Origin: Sphingomonas crusticola
Lineage (GTDB): Bacteria > Pseudomonadota > Alphaproteobacteria > Sphingomonadales > Sphingomonadaceae
Length of the DNA: 64,000 nucleotides
NCBI RefSeq assembly: GCF_003391115.1
Contig: NZ_QTJP01000001.1
Location: 2,378,501 to 2,442,500, forward strand
Direction: 5' to 3'
Part shown: positions 57,413 to 64,000 of the stretch, one piece after another
Position numbering within the stretch: the stretch's first letter is position 1
Layout: each line of letters opens with the position of its first letter
Translations under genes and position numbers: made by a program
The notes under the pieces: generated by a model
What the model saw: the letters and a program-made list of their open reading frames with translations, nothing else
What the model was told of the DNA's origin: nothing
Databases searched by the model: none

Positions 57413-58899
57413 CCCGGTATCCGCCCCGACGGCCCGATGATCCGGAACTCGCCCGCGCAATGCATCATGCTCATCAGGTAGAGCATGCCGTCGAAATATC
57501 TTTGCTCGCCCGCCGGCACGGGCATGTCCCACAATTCCTGCAGGAAGGCCTTGGATACCGCGCCCGGCGTCGCGGCGAAGCTGCCGACCGCGGTCGCGGC
57601 CACCATGCCGGCCGAATGGCGGGTCGACAGCGGCTTGCCGTCGAGCGTGTAGCGATCCGCGAAACGCTTGATGCCCTGACCATGGAGGAAGCTCTGGATG
57701 CGGTCGCTCAACAGGCGCTGGCGCGCATCCTTGCCCCACCAGGCATGGTCGACCGACCAATTGCTGGCGGTGCGCCAGCTGTCATAGGCGAACGACCCCG
57801 GCTCGCCGTCCCAGCCCGGCATCGGCCGCCCGTCGAAATGGCTACGGTCGGGCGCGAGGCCGGTCCTCGGATCGGCGACTTTCACGAAGAAGTCCCGGCT
57901 GACGTCGGCGGCCCGCGCCCAGAAAGCGCGGTCCTCGACCGGGCCCCAGCGCGCCCACAGCTCGTAAAATGCCGGCAGATGGTAGGAGGCATCGGTGCCG
58001 CCGATGCTCGTTTCCGGCACGAAGCGGATCATGGTGCTGGCCTCGTCGACCATCGGACCGACCGTCACCGGCCTTGGCGTGCGCGGGGGGCGACGGGGCG
58101 GCCACGGCTTGCCCGCCTTCTCGGCCTCGGCCTGCGCGGCGCGGTTGTTGGGGCTCGGCCAGGGCGTGTCGGGCTCGACGAAAGGCCGGTCCTGCGGGTG
58201 GATGCGGAAGGGCGGGGTGGCGGTCATGACCGCACGATGGCGCATGCCGCGCAATATCGTGTCGGCCTCGGCGCGGTAATTGTAGATGCCCTTGCCGTTG
58301 CCCCAGCGATTGGCGGCGAAATACAGCGCCATCGCATAATATTCCTCGCCGTCGGGCGCGGCTCCGGTCGAGCGCGGCGAGCCGTCCGTGCCCATCGACC
58401 AGGCAAAATAACCGATCGACGGATTCTTCGGGTCGGTGGTGAGCATATAGGTCTTGGACCAGTTCCACAGCGCGTCGAATTCGCGCTTCTTGTCGAGCTG
58501 CACGGCGATCATCATGCCATAGCTCATGCCCTCGCTGCGTGCGTCGTTATTGGCCCAGTCGGTGACGTAGGCGAGCGTGCCATGCTCGTTCGCGCCGGTC
58601 TCGAAATAGACGCGCTGCTCCTGGCCATCGCCGTGGAAGAATTGCTGGAAGGCGTGTGCGATCTTGGCCTTGCTCTCCGCCGGGCTGCGGCCGAGCTGTT
58701 CGGCGAACAGGTTGCGATAGCGGCGCGTGGCATAGGCGCCGTCGCCATCGCCGGGGAAGCGGGTGATCGGATTGGCCGATGGACCCTCGCCGCCCGCGGC
58801 GCGAGACGATGCGCTGGTCTGGCTCGGCGCCGAAGTCGGCGCGATCGCCACCAAGAAGCCCGCCGCCAGGCCGGTAACCCATTTTCCGCCCGTCATCAT
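57409..58899 (-). CDS. GH8 family exo-oligoxylanase-like enzyme
   Basis: This 496-residue enzyme has a signal peptide (WVTGLAAGFLVAIAPTSAPSQT) and is like the GH8 reducing-end xylose-releasing exo-oligoxylanases. ARSEGMSYGMMIAVQLDKK carries the general acid Glu, PAPDGEEYYAMALYFAANRWG a conserved Asp-Gly-Glu-Glu, and GTDASYHLPAFYELW the base Asp. A Pro/Arg-rich insert of about 50 residues lies between them, absent in the known short enzymes. GGGAG lies 6 bases before the ATG at 58899. It would release xylose from the reducing end of xylo-oligosaccharides. The other GH8 members (cellulases, chitosanases) are alternatives. Confidence 0.85.
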   Translation of the reverse strand: MMTGGKWVTGLAAGFLVAIAPTSAPSQTSASSRAAGGEGPSANPITRFPGDGDGAYATRRYRNLFAEQLGRSPAESKAKIAHAFQQFFHGDGQEQRVYFETGANEHGTLAYVTDWANNDARSEGMSYGMMIAVQLDKKREFDALWNWSKTYMLTTDPKNPSIGYFAWSMGTDGSPRSTGAAPDGEEYYAMALYFAANRWGNGKGIYNYRAEADTILRGMRHRAVMTATPPFRIHPQDRPFVEPDTPWPSPNNRAAQAEAEKAGKPWPPRRPPRTPRPVTVGPMVDEASTMIRFVPETSIGGTDASYHLPAFYELWARWGPVEDRAFWARAADVSRDFFVKVADPRTGLAPDRSHFDGRPMPGWDGEPGSFAYDSWRTASNWSVDHAWWGKDARQRLLSDRIQSFLHGQGIKRFADRYTLDGKPLSTRHSAGMVAATAVGSFAATPGAVSKAFLQELWDMPVPAGEQRYFDGMLYLMSMMHCAGEFRIIGPSGRIPG

Positions 58900-59066
58900 C
58901 TCGCTCTCCCTGTGCGCCAACTGCGACGGAAGCGGCTCGCGGCGCAAGTCCCGGGTGCGCGGCGCCCATTCGCCGGGCTGCGGCTCGGCGCTCGGCTGGA
59001 CGGTGCCGATTATCCATGCATAACCTCGCCAATCGGCCGCTCGCGGCCCTCTCTGGTGGAGCTTCC

Positions 59067-60683
59067 ATGCGCGCTTCCCTCACCACGTTCCTGCTCGCGA
59101 CGACCTTGCTGGCGCCGCTCCACGCCAAGCCTGCGCCCCATCGCGACGATGCCGCTGCGATCGATCGCATCATGGATGAGGGCTTCAACCATTCGCGCAT
59201 CATGGTCACCGCGCAATGGCTCGACGATCATATCGGTTCGCGCATGACCGGCTCGCCCGGAATGCGCGCGGCCGAGGCCTGGACCCAGCAGAAATATCGC
59301 GAATGGGGCCTCACCAACGTCCATGCCGAAGGCTATGATTTCGGCCGCGGCTGGACGATCGAGGCGGTCAGCGTGCGCATGATCGAGCCGCGCGTGCTGC
59401 CGCTGCGCGCCATCCCGATCGCCTGGACGCCCGCCACCGCCGGCCCGGTCACCGCGCAGATCGTGGTCGCGCCGGTCAAGCGCGAGGCCGATCTCGCCGC
59501 CTGGCGCGGCAAGCTCGCCGGCAAGATCGTGCTGGTCGATCTGCCCGGTACCGGCTCGGAGCCGGCCAAGCCCGCCTTCCGTCGTTATACCGGCGAGGAG
59601 ATCGCCAAGCTCGACACGTTCGAGCAGCCCGATCATGGGCCGGAAGCTTTGCCCAAATGGATGAAGTCGGTCCGGCTGCAGGCCACGATCGATGCCTTCC
59701 TCAAGGCCGAAGGCGCGGTGGCACGCGTGCGTGAATCCTATTCCGACGGCTATCTGCTCCACGGCGAGGGCTATCAATTTGCCGAGGGCACTTCATTGCC
59801 CGGCATCGAGCTCGCGGCGGAGGATTATCGTCGTCTCGCCCGCCTCGCCAAGACCGGCAATGTCACGGTCGAGATCGACAGCCGCACCCATTTCCACGAC
59901 GGCGATCGCAAGGCCTATAACATCATCGCCGACATTCCCGGCAGCGATCCCGCCGCGGGTTATGTCATGGCCGGCGCGCATCTCGACAGCTGGGCCGCCG
60001 CCGATGGCGCCGCCGACAATGGCGCGGGCACAGCGATGATCATGGAGGCGGCGCGCATCCTCAGCGCCACCGGCGTCCGTCCCCGCCGCACGATCCGCTT
60101 CGCCTTATGGTCGGGCGAGGAGCAGGGGCTGCTCGGCTCCAAGGCCTATGTCGAGCAGCATATCGCCGCGCGCCCGCCCGCGCCGGCCGGCACCACGGGG
60201 CTGGAGGATTATTACTTCGCCTTCCGCCGCTATCCGGTCACCAAGCTTGCCGACTATGACAAGCTCGCCGCTTACTTCAACATCGACAACGGCTCCGGCA
60301 AATTGCGCGGCGTCTATGCGCAGGGCAATCTGGCCGCCGTTCCCGCGCTCAACGACATGATCGCGCCGTTCCGCGCGCTCGGCGTCGAGAAGGTTGTCGC
60401 CGGCAACACCGGCGGCACAGATCACGAATTCTTCGCCGCGGTGGGATTGCCCGCCTTCCAATATATCCAGGACCCGCTCGATTATGGCAGCCGCGTCCAC
60501 CATTCCAGCATCGACACCTACGATCATCTCAAGGCCGACGACATGCGCCAGGGCGCGGTCGTGCTCGCCGGCATGCTGCTGGAGGCCGCCAATCGCGATC
60601 AGCCGCTGCCGCGCCAGACGCTCCCGACCAAGCCCGAGCCGAACGACCCCTTCGCCTACAAGGACCCGGACGAGGATCGCTAG
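59067..60683 (+). CDS. M28 family zinc metallopeptidase
   Basis: This 538-residue exported peptidase has a signal peptide MRASLTTFLLATTLLAPLHA. The catalytic domain in the second half has AGAHLDSWAAADGAADNGAG (metal His and Asp), WSGEEQGLLGSKAYV (catalytic and metal Glu), YFNIDNGSGKLRG (Asp) and RVHHSSIDTYDHL (His), so all M28 zinc ligands are present. A PA-type insert lies before the catalytic domain. The start at 59067 has GGTGGAG 6 bases upstream. The substrate is probably peptides or amino-acyl conjugates. Confidence 0.9.
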   Translation: MRASLTTFLLATTLLAPLHAKPAPHRDDAAAIDRIMDEGFNHSRIMVTAQWLDDHIGSRMTGSPGMRAAEAWTQQKYREWGLTNVHAEGYDFGRGWTIEAVSVRMIEPRVLPLRAIPIAWTPATAGPVTAQIVVAPVKREADLAAWRGKLAGKIVLVDLPGTGSEPAKPAFRRYTGEEIAKLDTFEQPDHGPEALPKWMKSVRLQATIDAFLKAEGAVARVRESYSDGYLLHGEGYQFAEGTSLPGIELAAEDYRRLARLAKTGNVTVEIDSRTHFHDGDRKAYNIIADIPGSDPAAGYVMAGAHLDSWAAADGAADNGAGTAMIMEAARILSATGVRPRRTIRFALWSGEEQGLLGSKAYVEQHIAARPPAPAGTTGLEDYYFAFRRYPVTKLADYDKLAAYFNIDNGSGKLRGVYAQGNLAAVPALNDMIAPFRALGVEKVVAGNTGGTDHEFFAAVGLPAFQYIQDPLDYGSRVHHSSIDTYDHLKADDMRQGAVVLAGMLLEAANRDQPLPRQTLPTKPEPNDPFAYKDPDEDR

Positions 60684-60774
60684 GGGTTGGCGACGGAACG
60701 CGGGCATTCCGACGCCGACACATTTAGCATGACAGATCACTTACGGATGAACGCGTAGCTTTCGCACGTTGCTT

Positions 60775-61851
60775 TCATCCTTCAATTTCTGCGCGCCGCA
60801 TCCGTCCCACCGGCGTACGACCTGAACTCGGCTTATTCCCGGTCGCGCGCGGCGTACCGCTCGGCTTGGCCAGCGGGCCGATCAGCGGCTCACCGAAATA
60901 GGGGCGGCCGTCCGCATCGAAGTCAAATCTCTGTATGCGCGGCGCCCGCGCAGCGGTGCACTTCATCCCGGCGGCGGAATTGCCGTGATAGACGATCCAA
61001 TGCTCCTTGCCGTCACGCGAGGTGAAGAACCCGTTGTGACCGGGAGCGTAGACGCCGGTACGCGCCGACTGGGCCAATATTGGTCGCGCAGCCTTGGTCC
61101 AGGCGTCGGGATCGAGCGGATCGGCGCCGGGCCGAGCCGACAGCAGCCCCAGCGCATAATCGTCGGACCAGCAGGCGCTGGCCGAATAGGTCAGGAACAG
61201 GTCGCCCTTCGGCCCCAACAGGAATTCCGGGCCCTCCAGGATCTGGCGGCCGCCTTGCTTTTCCCAATCCTTGTCGGGGCGGGCGATGATCACCTCCGGG
61301 GTGCCAAGCGTGTATGGATTGGTCATCGGCGCGATGGCCAGGTCGCTGTCCGGTCCGACATAGGGCGAATAGACGAAATAGCGCTTGCCCTCATACGCAA
61401 AGGTGGTGCCGTCGATGCCGTGATAGCGTGTGCTCAGCCGGCCCCGGTCGATCCACGTGCCGGTGGTCGGATCGACGCCATCATTTTCCAGCACGAAGAT
61501 GCCGCGATGATCGTCATCGTCATGCCCACGCTCGGCGGCGGTGTAATAGAGGTACCAGCGACCGTCGATGCGGTGCAGCTCCGGCGCCCAGATCGAGATT
61601 GAGTTTGGTCCGGTGGCGGGCGGGGTCCAAATCGTCTTGCGTTCGGCCTGCGCCAGCTTCGTAATGTCTCGCGTCTTCCAGATGTCGATCCGGTTGCCCA
61701 GTGTGTTGAGGTAATAATAAATGCCGCCATCCTGCACGATCCAGGGGTCCGGCCCGCCAGGCAGCAACGGATTGGTGAAGGTTTCTTGGGCCTTGGAGGC
61801 TGCCGCGGCGACGACGAGCGCGACGGTCGCCAGGATTGTCAGCGTCTTCAT
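60775..61851 (-). CDS. GH43 family glycoside hydrolase
   Basis: This 358-residue exported enzyme has a signal peptide (MKTLTILATVALVVAAAASKAQ) and the five-bladed propeller of GH43. GGPDPWIVQDGGIYYYL carries the catalytic base Asp, YHGIDGTTFAYEGKRYF the pKa-modulating Asp, and ILEGPEFLLGPKGDLFLTYS the general acid Glu. GH43 enzymes are xylosidases or arabinofuranosidases. It is close to a GH8 xylanase and a TonB receptor, so arabinoxylan is the likely substrate. The C-terminal 30 residues are low complexity. Confidence 0.9.
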   Translation of the reverse strand: MKTLTILATVALVVAAAASKAQETFTNPLLPGGPDPWIVQDGGIYYYLNTLGNRIDIWKTRDITKLAQAERKTIWTPPATGPNSISIWAPELHRIDGRWYLYYTAAERGHDDDDHRGIFVLENDGVDPTTGTWIDRGRLSTRYHGIDGTTFAYEGKRYFVYSPYVGPDSDLAIAPMTNPYTLGTPEVIIARPDKDWEKQGGRQILEGPEFLLGPKGDLFLTYSASACWSDDYALGLLSARPGADPLDPDAWTKAARPILAQSARTGVYAPGHNGFFTSRDGKEHWIVYHGNSAAGMKCTAARAPRIQRFDFDADGRPYFGEPLIGPLAKPSGTPRATGNKPSSGRTPVGRMRRAEIEG

Positions 61852-61900
61852 TTGCCGGGCAACCGCGTGCTGCCGAACCGCACCGCGCGCTTACCGTTGG

Positions 61901-62026
61901 TCATCGCCGCGCCGGGCCGGCGTCGGAAGGTTCGGATCCTTCGCCTTGGCCGAAGCGATGCGGCGTGCGCAGTAATGCGGGCTCCGCCGGGTCGATCGCC
62001 CATCGGGCACGTCCGGCCATGATCAT
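61901..62026 (-). CDS. Tiny ORF linked by ATGA overlaps, unknown
   Basis: A 41-codon ORF starts MIMAGRARWAIDPAEPALLR and its ATG overlaps the stop of the DUF1453 gene. Its own stop overlaps the ATG of an 18-codon ORF (61848-61904), whose stop overlaps the GH43 ATG. I recognise no family. The chain of ATGA overlaps is suggestive, but with so few codons it may be chance or a decayed gene. Confidence 0.25.
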   Translation of the reverse strand: MIMAGRARWAIDPAEPALLRTPHRFGQGEGSEPSDAGPARR

Positions 62027-62538
62027 GCTTTGAAAGCGCCGGCACGCGCCTGGTCGAGCAGGCGACGCGCGCGCAGGAACATCTCCAGCCGCGTCGCCGC
62101 GAACAGGCCGAGCGCGAACACGACCAGCAGGTCGGTCACGAAGGCGAGGTTGAAGCCCATGGTAGAGGCTTCCATCCGCAGCCCTTGCCGGATGATGATC
62201 AGCACCAGGATGAACAGCATCGCCGCGGGCGAGGCCTGCTGGTTGAGCTCATGCGTTTCGGGATCGACATTGATCCGCATCAGCGCGCCGCGCCGCCAGC
62301 CGAGCAGCGCGCCGAAGCCCAGCGCGATCATCACATAGAGCCACTGCACGCCCTTGGGCATTGACTGGTACAAGACGGTCGCGGTCACGAGCGCATAAAG
62401 TGCCGGCACTACCCACAGCCGTTCGAGCCGCAACTTCTGCACACGCCGCATTGATCGGAAGCGGAAGAACAACACCACGCAGATGATGATCGCGGAGACG
62501 GCGTAGCCGACCCAGGCGCCCGGATTTCCCTGCTGCAT
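62023..62538 (-). CDS. DUF1453/CcdC-like membrane protein
   Basis: This 171-residue protein has about four to five predicted membrane helices. It starts with VGYAVSAIIICVVLFFRFRS and contains GWRRGALMRINVDPETHELN, FILVLIIIRQGLRMEASTMG and LLVVFALGLFAATRLEMFLR. This pattern matches the DUF1453 group of CcdC-like proteins, whose function is unknown. It lies upstream of the GH43 gene on the same strand. Confidence 0.8.
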   Translation of the reverse strand: MQQGNPGAWVGYAVSAIIICVVLFFRFRSMRRVQKLRLERLWVVPALYALVTATVLYQSMPKGVQWLYVMIALGFGALLGWRRGALMRINVDPETHELNQQASPAAMLFILVLIIIRQGLRMEASTMGFNLAFVTDLLVVFALGLFAATRLEMFLRARRLLDQARAGAFKA

Positions 62539-62815
62539 ATAGCCCCCGTATTTCGTTGTCCTTTAACGGCGGCCGAAATGGCTGTCGATTGTCTGTTGCG
62601 CGGCTGAAGGATGCCCACGCGCGCGCGGCGGGTGCCATGGTGAGCGCGCAGCCCGACCAGACGCCGAGTTCATACTGACCGTCACGCTCCCCAGTGCCAG
62701 CCACTGGCCTAGCCCATCAACGCATGATCCTTCCCGCCCCGCGCTTGCTGCCGCCTCTATCTGAACATTCGCAGCCGTGCCGGGTTAAGACCGATCGTGA
62801 TCGTGGAGGCAGAGT
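62539..62815. other. Divergent intergenic region, no gene
   Basis: This 277-base region lies between the DUF1453 gene (minus) and the lipoprotein-like gene (plus). It contains GTGGAGGC just before the ATG at 62816, a likely ribosome site. I see no strong promoter, repeat or operator in it. Confidence 0.5.
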
Positions 62816-63844
62816 ATGCTCAGACAATTGGCTCTGTCGGGCGGGGCGGTTGGCACATTGGCGCTTGGCCTGGCAGTCGGCGCGTGCAGCAAGGTTCAGC
62901 CGCAAGCGCCTGCCGAAACGGCACGAACACGCGCTGAAGCCAAGCGGCACAAGGACGCTTGCGCCTCCACCATTGCGTATGATCGCATGAAGCGCGCGAT
63001 CTTTAGTCAGGCCAGTCGACAAGGTGTCAGTCACCCGACCCGTCTGGCGACTCTGGAGGAGTTTGCGTTCGTCCGGATGGAGGATCCGGTGGTTACTGGC
63101 TTTGAGCCGACGCTGGATCTGACGCACTGTCGCGGCCGCTTCATTCTCGATGTTCCACCCGGCTCGGCGCCGGCTTTTGGCGGCGAGCACCGGCTGCAGG
63201 CCGACATCACCTACACGGCCCAGGGCGCAGCGGATGCAAGCGGGCTCGTCTACGCAATTCAGGGCGCAGAACCGATTGTCGGCAAGCTGGCCGCGTTCAA
63301 CCTCGCCGATGCCAGCTTTCGGCCGTTACCAGCTGTCGACGTGGACGCTCCGACCGCAACCGGTTCCGATGGAGAGGCTGGCTCTACCCCGGTGGAAACC
63401 GCCGCGACGTTTCGCCAGGCCCCGGACACGGATAGGCGTCCGCTGCCGATGCCTGCGGTCGAGGCAAGGCGAACCGTCGCGCGGCAGTTCCCGGTGGCCG
63501 CACCCGCGGCAGGCGGGCCGCCTGAGGGTTCGCGGGGCGAAGACACCGTGCGCACCTTTTACAATGCGCTTGGCGCCGGCAATGGCGAACTCGCGTCCGC
63601 GCAGGTCGTCCCCGCCAAGCGGTCCAGCCGGGCCTATTCTCCGGATGCCATCTCGCGCTTTTATGGACGACTCTCGACGCCGCTGCAGCTGACCGGCGTT
63701 TCAGCGCTGTCGGGTAACAGCTATCGCGTCACCTATCATTATGCCGGTGCCGGCATCCGCTGCAACGGAAGCGCCGTCGTCAGGCTCATTCCCACGGGCG
63801 GCCGCCTTCTGATCCGATCGATCACCGCTGGGAGTGATTGTTGA
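62816..63844 (+). CDS. Lipoprotein-like protein of unknown function
   Basis: This 342-residue protein starts MLRQLALSGGAVGTLALGLA, then VGACSKVQP, which fits a lipobox with cysteine near residue 24. The middle has GFEPTLDLTHCRGRFILDVP, then a variable Pro/Ala/Thr/Asp linker, and the C terminus has DTVRTFYNALGAGNGELASAQ and YRVTYHYAGAGIRCNGSAVVR. The last part looks like a small NTF2-like domain, with cysteines suggesting a disulphide. No family is recognised. The sequence ends before the TonB-dependent receptor gene. Confidence 0.7.
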   Translation: MLRQLALSGGAVGTLALGLAVGACSKVQPQAPAETARTRAEAKRHKDACASTIAYDRMKRAIFSQASRQGVSHPTRLATLEEFAFVRMEDPVVTGFEPTLDLTHCRGRFILDVPPGSAPAFGGEHRLQADITYTAQGAADASGLVYAIQGAEPIVGKLAAFNLADASFRPLPAVDVDAPTATGSDGEAGSTPVETAATFRQAPDTDRRPLPMPAVEARRTVARQFPVAAPAAGGPPEGSRGEDTVRTFYNALGAGNGELASAQVVPAKRSSRAYSPDAISRFYGRLSTPLQLTGVSALSGNSYRVTYHYAGAGIRCNGSAVVRLIPTGGRLLIRSITAGSDC

Positions 63845-63896
63845 TGGCGTGGCGCATCAGATCCCGTCGCCCCAGGGCTGGATTCCTCGATTCGGC

Positions 63897-64000
63897 CTAG
63901 AACTTGACGCGGACGCCGATGCGGAAGCTTCGTCCGATCGGATCGTACAGGTCGAACCGCCCGCCCAGGCCAGGCGCGGAATATTGCACGGTCGCAGGTA
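63897..64000 (-). CDS. TonB-dependent receptor, C-terminal end (partial)
   Basis: Read on the minus strand from the window edge, the last codons before TAG give GRFDLYDPIGRSFRIGVRVKF. This is the terminal beta-strand of TonB-dependent outer-membrane receptors, ending in the Phe needed for BAM recognition. Only about 34 codons are in the window. Its position next to a GH8, GH43 and peptidase suggests a xylo-oligosaccharide transporter. It is too short at the edge to appear in a six-frame list. Confidence 0.8.
   Translation of the reverse strand, partial: PATVQYSAPGLGGRFDLYDPIGRSFRIGVRVKF

Noticed and set aside
57058-59247. Plus-strand 729-codon frame opposite the GH8 gene
   Set aside because: It covers the GH8 gene in antisense and part of the M28 gene; the GH8 product has clear catalytic motifs.

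Overview
The window looks like chromosomal core sequence from a Sphingomonas-like alphaproteobacterium. The evidence is the high GC content, the gene order in the ribosomal and dcw blocks, the protein sequences (EF-Tu, RpoA, FtsZ), S14 of the long zinc-free type, no rpmJ between secY and rpsM, and a carbohydrate locus with a TonB-dependent receptor. No tRNA, rRNA, CRISPR array, phage or insertion sequence was recognised. No stretch longer than 300 bases lacks a gene; the longest gaps (2220-2507, 34564-34846, 62539-62815) are described.

Layout. (1) 1-16652: end of the str operon (fusA 3' end, tuf, strong terminator), then the S10, spc and alpha operons as one plus-strand block: rpsJ-rplC-D-W-B-rpsS-rplV-rpsC-rplP-rpmC-rpsQ-rplN-X-E-rpsN-H-rplF-R-rpsE-rpmD-rplO-secY-adk-rpsM-K-rpoA-rplQ, closed by a terminator. 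(2) 16719-18622: guaA and a YffB/ArsC-like protein. (3) 18663-23145: an accessory minus-strand operon (two paralogous SDR oxidoreductases, a dinucleotide-binding reductase, a SnoaL-like protein, a methyltransferase) facing a divergent LysR-type regulator. (4) 23244-28287: a PerM/AI-2E family permease, then yfgM-like, bamB, der and a TusA-like gene. (5) 28316-33110, minus strand: bfr, bfd, a DUF418 membrane protein, purL and a small lipoprotein. (6) 33261-53501: a cysteine synthase, a small membrane protein, and the complete dcw cluster mraZ-rsmH-ftsL-ftsI-murE-murF-mraY-murD-ftsW-murG-murC-murB-ddlB-ftsQ-ftsA-ftsZ. Many of its junctions are 4-base stop/start overlaps. (7) 53632-57412: a TPR/SPOR protein, a dGTPase and a TPR/heptosyltransferase-like protein. 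(8) 57409-64000: a GH8 exo-oligoxylanase-like enzyme, an M28 peptidase, a GH43 enzyme, a DUF1453 membrane protein, a lipoprotein-like orphan, and the last codons of a TonB-dependent receptor on the minus strand. This end reads as a xylan or arabinoxylan use locus.

How they work together: blocks 1 and 6 are growth machinery (translation, secretion, peptidoglycan precursors, division), and block 4 adds outer-membrane assembly (BamB) and ribosome maturation (Der). I saw no clearly new defence or mobile system. The most unusual signals are small: an Arg/Gly/Asn-rich extension on ribosomal protein S5, palindromic repeat elements inserted inside the S10 operon and the dcw cluster, TTG starts on ftsA and the yfgM-like gene, a base-composition dip inside murD, an operator-like repeat array between the lysR gene and its operon, and a chain of tiny ATGA-linked ORFs in front of the GH43 gene.
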